Assembly: GCA_003643975.1 (NCBI GenBank)
Contig: QNAR01000051.1
Coordinates: forward strand, 1 to 9,067
Reading direction: 5' to 3'
DNA length: 9,067 nucleotides
Source of the DNA: Thermotogae bacterium
Lineage (GTDB): Bacteria; Thermotogota; Thermotogae; Petrotogales; Kosmotogaceae
How positions within the stretch are numbered: the first letter of the stretch is position 1; each line of letters opens with the position of its first letter. The position numbers and the translations under genes are program-made. The notes beneath the pieces were generated by a model. That model made no database searches and was not told the origin of the DNA. It saw only the letters and a list, made by a program, of their open reading frames with translations. Shown here piece by piece: positions 7,678-9,067 of this stretch.

Positions 7678-7810
7678 TCAATCACCTCCGTAATATGTTA
7701 AAACGCCCTTCTTTCAGAAAAGAAACGAATATTCAACGTTTTCATGTAGATACGCATCAACTATTTTACCTCATAAAAGGCGTGGTAACATTATATAAAG
7801 GGGGAATAAC
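7678..7810. other. Divergent intergenic spacer between panD and xseA
   Basis: These 133 bases must hold the promoters for both the minus-strand panD operon and xseA, unless xseA or panD is reached by other transcripts. It is AT-rich. Candidate elements are weak. On the minus strand a perfect TATAAT (7795-7790) is present, but the nearest TTGACG (7822-7817) is 21 bases away, too far for a normal sigma-70 promoter. On the plus strand TTTTCA (7739-7744) and TATTTT (7762-7767) are 17 bases apart, but each matches only four of six positions. GAATATTC (7728-7735) is a short palindrome. I do not call a specific promoter, and I see no small ORF or RNA gene. Confidence 0.5.
7681..7689 (-). promoter_or_regulatory. 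Consensus ribosome binding site of panD
   Basis: On the minus strand GGAGGTGAT lies seven bases (counted from GGAGG) before the panD ATG at 7677. It is a perfect match to the anti-Shine-Dalgarno complement and serves as the internal reference for judging the priA start. Confidence 0.85.
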
Positions 7811-9067
7811 ATGAAACGTCAATTCCAGAGAGTCTCTGAACTGATGTGGTGGATACGGGAATTCTCAAAGCTCCACCTTAGCGGTGAGATCGAAGTTATT
7901 GGCGAAGTGCGGAATGCGAGGATAAACAAAAGGGGCGTGCTTGATCTGGAGCTTGTTGAAAGTTCAAAGGCAAAATCCGGCAGTTACACATACAGGCTGA
8001 ACTGCCAGCTTGCCAACCCCAAATCTTTGCTGAAAAGCCTTAAAATACAAAGCCCACAGGAGCTCGAAGGCCTTGAATACATCCTCACAGGAAGTCTGAA
8101 TTTCAGGGTTACCCAGAACAGATACGTCCTGGAAGCTTACCAGATGCAGCCTTATGGAAAAGGAAGCATCGAAAAGCGCCGGAACGCCATATTAAAAGAG
8201 CTGGAAAATGCCGGATTATACCCTGTGAAGAAACTCGCTTCCCTCTTTGAATTGAAAGAACCCATCACGAAAATCGCCATCATAGCGTCGCCTGGAACAA
8301 GGGGTCTTACGGATTTTCTTGTAGGTCTCATGCACTCCCCGCTTTTACCTGAATTCGATTTTTATCCCGCCGCCATGGAGGGCGCTTCAGCGGCTAAGGG
8401 AATCTGCAAAGCCATAGAAAGTGCGCAGGAAACAGGCACCCAGCTCATAGTGATCCTCCGCGGCGGGGGCGCACAAGGGAGCCTGCTGTATTTTGAGGAT
8501 GAAAAGCTGGCGAGAATGGTTTGCCTGTCAAAAATACCCGTGATTTCTGCAATTGGCCACACTGAAGATAAAACCCTTCTGGATTACGTAGCCCACAGGG
8601 CAGTTGAAACCCCCACCACCGCAGGCAGGGAAATTGCAGAAACAAACCTCAGGTATCTTGAAAATCACGAAAGAAGCGTAGAAGTTTTCTTCAAGACCTT
8701 CACTGAAATCATTGAACAGGGCAATATCGCCCTGAACCGCAGTATAAAACTGCTCACCGCCCATAAAGTGGAACGCTATCTCTCAAGTTACAAAAGGGAA
8801 GCGGAACTCCAGACCAAAAGGCTGCTAAGTTCAATTTCAGCATACAGCAAGAAGAGCGAAGAGGTACTAAAGAGAGACTTCAAAGAACTCTCTTCGAAGC
8901 TCTCCCGGATCCTCCGGGAAAAGCGCTCTTCAGTAGCTGCGAGGGCCGAGGACATCTTTACAAAGGGCAAAAGGCTGGAGAAAAATTTGAGGTTATATGA
9001 ATCAATGATTCTCAGTGCCTCGCCACCTATTTCAGCTCTTCTGGATGCCAAAAGCGAAAAACTCAAA
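7811..9067 (+). CDS. xseA: Exodeoxyribonuclease VII large subunit, 3'-truncated
   Basis: XseA is the catalytic subunit of exonuclease VII, which degrades single-stranded DNA from both ends together with several copies of the small subunit XseB. The frame is open from ATG at 7811 to the window edge, giving 419 residues. AAAGGGGG (7797-7804) lies six bases before the start. Order: OB-fold DNA-binding domain (about 5-110), nuclease core (about 120-280), then a long charged helical region (about 285-395), as expected for the coiled-coil stalk that carries XseB. Core motifs are recognisable but divergent: IIASPGTRGLTDFL (157-170), ILRGGGAQG (215-223), PVISAIGHTEDKTLLDYVA (243-261), VETPTTAGRE (265-274). 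The presumed catalytic residues by alignment to E. coli (D168, R217, H250, D253) are retained. The ending SASPPISALL resembles the family's SPxxxLxRGY region, so the stop is probably near and xseB may follow. Confidence 0.92.
   Translation, partial: MKRQFQRVSELMWWIREFSKLHLSGEIEVIGEVRNARINKRGVLDLELVESSKAKSGSYTYRLNCQLANPKSLLKSLKIQSPQELEGLEYILTGSLNFRVTQNRYVLEAYQMQPYGKGSIEKRRNAILKELENAGLYPVKKLASLFELKEPITKIAIIASPGTRGLTDFLVGLMHSPLLPEFDFYPAAMEGASAAKGICKAIESAQETGTQLIVILRGGGAQGSLLYFEDEKLARMVCLSKIPVISAIGHTEDKTLLDYVAHRAVETPTTAGREIAETNLRYLENHERSVEVFFKTFTEIIEQGNIALNRSIKLLTAHKVERYLSSYKREAELQTKRLLSSISAYSKKSEEVLKRDFKELSSKLSRILREKRSSVAARAEDIFTKGKRLEKNLRLYESMILSASPPISALLDAKSEKLK

Noticed and set aside
7789..7822. 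A perfect TATAAT on the minus strand upstream of panD with TTGACG further upstream
   Set aside because: The spacing is 21 bases, too long for a standard sigma-70 promoter, and TATAAT is likely by chance in an AT-rich spacer. It is recorded in the spacer entry but not called a promoter.
1..9067. A hidden defence system, mobile element, CRISPR array or novel multi-gene system
   Set aside because: All coding sequence is explained by well-known core families. There are no direct repeat arrays, transposase genes, att-like repeats or unexplained stretches over 300 bases.

Overview
The window looks like ordinary chromosomal DNA from a thermophilic or Thermotogota-like bacterium, possibly close to Kosmotoga/Mesotoga. 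That placement is an inference from the style of the transporter and the PriA, TmcAL and XseA proteins, the many AAA/AGA-rich codons, the strong GGAGG-type ribosome binding sites and a moderate GC content. I could not search a database, so the genus is a guess. There is no mobile element, CRISPR array, tRNA or rRNA, and genes cover almost all of the window.

Layout: (1) 1-3729, plus strand: the end of a permease gene followed by a second permease and two ATPases of a Dpp/Opp-type (peptide/nickel family) ABC importer, tightly packed as one operon. The substrate-binding protein gene is not in the window and is probably upstream. (2) 3759-7677, minus strand: a compact operon read panD -> tmcAL -> priA, making aspartate 1-decarboxylase (beta-alanine for pantothenate/CoA), the tRNA-Met cytidine acetate ligase and the replication-restart helicase PriA. 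It converges on the transporter operon, and the transporter terminator lies inside the last codons of priA. (3) 7678-7810: a 133-base divergent spacer. (4) 7811 to the end, plus strand: the large subunit of exodeoxyribonuclease VII, running off the right edge.

The importer genes form one functional complex: two membrane subunits and two ATPases, both ATPases carrying a C-terminal four-cysteine motif. The minus-strand genes have unrelated jobs (cofactor synthesis, tRNA modification, DNA replication restart) and appear to be linked only by shared transcription. XseA across the divergent spacer is another DNA-maintenance protein.

I found no previously undescribed system. The points most worth a second look are: priA appears to start at a non-standard ATT codon placed exactly behind a strong Shine-Dalgarno sequence that overlaps the tmcAL stop; DppF has about 60 extra residues between Walker A and the Q-loop; the operon terminator is embedded in priA and can fold in two competing ways; and the XseA catalytic-core motifs are divergent, although the presumed catalytic residues are kept.
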